Source: an uncultured Clostridia bacterium (GTDB lineage Bacteria; Bacillota; Clostridia; Christensenellales; CAG-917). Taken from it: a stretch of 22,869 bases of DNA. Positions 21,385 to 22,869 of this stretch are shown piece by piece (the first letter of the stretch is position 1; every line of letters starts with the position of its first letter). The stretch lies in the NCBI GenBank assembly GCA_947589635.1, contig CANQCC010000008.1, forward strand, positions 1-22,869, written 5' to 3'. The translations under genes were made by a program, and so were the position numbers. Below the pieces are notes generated by a model. It worked only from the letters and a program-made list of their open reading frames with translations, had not been told where the DNA came from and searched no databases.

Positions 21385-22260
21385 TCAGAACCTCTTTTTG
21401 CCTCCGAAGCTCTTGTATTTGGGAGGGCCGCCGTTTGACGCGGGCTTCACAAAGTCATCTTGCCCCGTAAAATATCCGCGGTAGACGTTGCCGTCGGGGG
21501 TTTCCTGCTCATCCGAGCGCGGTCTACGCTCCCTGCCCTCTCCTCTTCTGTCCGAGCGCCTGTCTCTCGAGCCTCTGCGGTCTTTGCGATCGCGGTCTCT
21601 TCCTGCGCGGTCGCGGTCTCTCTCGCCGTTGCGAATGGGGCGCTCGTCCTTAAGTTCCACGCCGACGGGGGTTATGACGACGTATCTGTTGGGTTCGTCC
21701 CCCTCGCTTTGAGTGGCGGCGATATCGCTGTCTGCAAGCGCGCTGTGGATTATGCGCCTCTCGAAGGGATTCATCGGCTCGAGGGCTATCTTGCGTCTTA
21801 AGCGATACGCCTTCTCCGCAAGCCTTATCGCAAGCGCGGTGAGGGTCTCCCGCCTCTTATCGCGATAGCCTTCGCAGTCTATGACCACTTTTTTGAAGTC
21901 GTACTTGCGCTCGTTGAGGAAGGTGAGGGCAAGATATTGGAAGGCGTCAAGCGCTTCGCCGCGATAGCCTATCGCCACACTGCCGTCCTCCCCTTCGATA
22001 TCGACATAGATCGTTGAGTTTTCCTCTTTGGCGGTCGCGCGGCACGCGAGCCCCATCCTTTCAAGCACTCCGTTGATGAAATCGCCAAGTTGATCGGCGA
22101 CGCTTTCTTTCAGGGTGACTCTTACGGTCGCCTTTGAAAAAAGTCCGCCTTTTGAAACCACCTCGACGTCGACTTGGTCCAAGGTCGCGCCAAGCTCGAG
22201 AAGGGCTTTCTCTGTCGCGAGCTCCACATTTGCGGCGCTTGTCTCAATAACTCTTTCCAT
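21385..22260 (-). CDS. jag: RNA-binding protein Jag/KhpB
   Basis: The product is 291 aa. The domain order is typical: an N-terminal Jag_N domain (residues 1 to about 50, with VEVVSKGGLFSKA), a KH domain with the GxxG-type loop IGYRGEA (97-103), then an R3H domain with NPFERRIIH (164-172). After about residue 200 comes an unusual low-complexity tail of roughly 60 residues rich in Arg, Asp and Gly (repeats of RDRD and RR), ending in a Gly/Pro/Lys-rich piece. KhpB with KhpA binds many RNAs in Bacillota and affects cell division and elongation. The gene follows yidC by 36 nt and abuts mnmE. The Arg-rich tail is longer than in most Jag proteins I know of and probably disordered. Confidence 0.95.
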   Translation of the reverse strand: MERVIETSAANVELATEKALLELGATLDQVDVEVVSKGGLFSKATVRVTLKESVADQLGDFINGVLERMGLACRATAKEENSTIYVDIEGEDGSVAIGYRGEALDAFQYLALTFLNERKYDFKKVVIDCEGYRDKRRETLTALAIRLAEKAYRLRRKIALEPMNPFERRIIHSALADSDIAATQSEGDEPNRYVVITPVGVELKDERPIRNGERDRDRAGRDRDRKDRRGSRDRRSDRRGEGRERRPRSDEQETPDGNVYRGYFTGQDDFVKPASNGGPPKYKSFGGKKRF

Positions 22261-22296
22261 GTTTACTCCCGGTGTTGCCGCCCGCGCTGTCGGCGC

Positions 22297-22869
22297 CTAT
22301 CTGACGGCTATATTTGGATTTGATTTTTTCTGTTTTGATTTGTCCACAAGCCACGCTATCAGGTTGAAAGTCATCTGGAAGACTATCGCCGTAAGCGAAC
22401 TTGTAAACATATACAGCGCAAACGCGCCCGAATACAGCAAGCCGAACACGCCCATCATCACGGGCATTATCCATTGCATGACTTTCATGGAGCCCTGCGC
22501 CGCATCGGGACCTGCCGCGTTCTTTTCCTTCTTCTCCTTTTTCCCCTTATTGTCGCCTTGCGCCTTGCTGAGCAACTTGGTGGAGATAAAGCTGAGCGCG
22601 ATGGACAACACGGGCAATATCAGAAGTCCGTTCCAGGACCCGTTTTTGCCGTAGCCGCCTGCCTGCTTGTTGTTGAGCACCTTCGCCATGACGCGCTCGT
22701 ACTCGTCCTTGGTTATGCCCGTCAGCCTTGAGGTCGCAAAGCCCTTCTGTCCCGTGACCGTAGCGAAATCGGGCACCGCCTTTGACCAATTGTCGCCGAC
22801 GAAGATGTTGTGTATCCAAAGCCATTGCCTGACCTGCTTCTGCTCCTTTGCGGAGTAGACCTCAAGCAC
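22297..22869 (-). CDS. yidC: Membrane protein insertase YidC (3' part)
   Basis: Only the C-terminal 190 or so residues are in the window; the frame is open at the right edge, so the true start lies outside. Visible features are a soluble stretch with WLWIHNIFVGDNWSK, a membrane segment near WNGLLILPVLSIALSF, a charged cytoplasmic loop rich in Lys and Glu (GKKEKKEKN), and two further membrane segments including MKVMQWIMPVMMGVF and FALYMFTSSLTAIVFQ, ending in a Lys-rich tail. This is the Oxa1/YidC pattern, and the gene order with jag-mnmE-mnmG is the usual one. It inserts membrane proteins with or without SecYEG. The long charged loop between membrane segments is a moderate insertion. Confidence 0.92.
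   Translation of the reverse strand: MLEVYSAKEQKQVRQWLWIHNIFVGDNWSKAVPDFATVTGQKGFATSRLTGITKDEYERVMAKVLNNKQAGGYGKNGSWNGLLILPVLSIALSFISTKLLSKAQGDNKGKKEKKEKNAAGPDAAQGSMKVMQWIMPVMMGVFGLLYSGAFALYMFTSSLTAIVFQMTFNLIAWLVDKSKQKKSNPNIAVR

Overview
The window looks like chromosomal DNA from a member of the Bacillota, most likely an uncultured clostridial lineage. The evidence is the minus-strand order yidC-jag-mnmE-mnmG, the order rplI-trmN6-rsmI, a two-domain DUF1540 protein, strong GGAGG-type ribosome binding sites and clear SigA-type promoters. The lineage is inferred; no 16S gene or other definitive marker is present. Nearly all housekeeping genes are on the minus strand. By analogy with other Bacillota, the rnpA-rpmH-dnaA end and the replication origin would lie beyond the right edge.

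Layout. 1-2.1 kb: operon rplI-trmN6-rsmI (L9 and two RNA methyltransferases), read leftward from one promoter. 2.2-3.3 kb: a DUF1540 gene, a 111-nt nested-palindrome repeat, a structured-RNA or MITE-like inverted repeat, and a small unknown gene. 3.4-3.7 kb: an ABC ATPase remnant. 3.8-7.2 kb: a tandemly duplicated ATPase-permease module (four genes, BcrA/LanF-like), probably an antimicrobial-peptide exporter or immunity system. 7.4-11.9 kb: an AT-richer accessory stretch with two XRE regulators (one frameshifted), a divergent SLOG-like gene with three matching operator sites, a TetR gene, a Bro-N/Fic fusion, a paralogue of the small unknown gene, a decayed gene and a tandem array of the nested-palindrome repeat. 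11.9-16.3 kb: purB-purA-guaA, the branches from IMP to AMP and GMP, read from one promoter upstream of purB. 16.6-17.5 kb: ung and a divergent 43-aa Cys/Lys-rich peptide. 17.5-18.2 kb: a long intergenic region with a candidate sRNA. 18.2 kb to the end: mnmG, mnmE, jag and the 3' part of yidC.

How the parts relate. The housekeeping operons cover translation, tRNA/rRNA modification, purine synthesis, uracil repair and membrane-protein insertion. The accessory part reads as a regulated stress, defence or resistance region: the TetR and ABC promoters share a related segment of about 58 bp, and the XRE/SLOG intergenic region has a repeated operator. The strongest unexplained signals are: (1) two distant paralogous small genes whose promoters are identical at 60 of 62 positions although the proteins are only about half identical; (2) a repeated element in which the apical hairpin is conserved while the middle stem changes on both sides together; (3) two candidate structured RNAs, each with a -10 box placed so that transcription would start at or just before the first stem.
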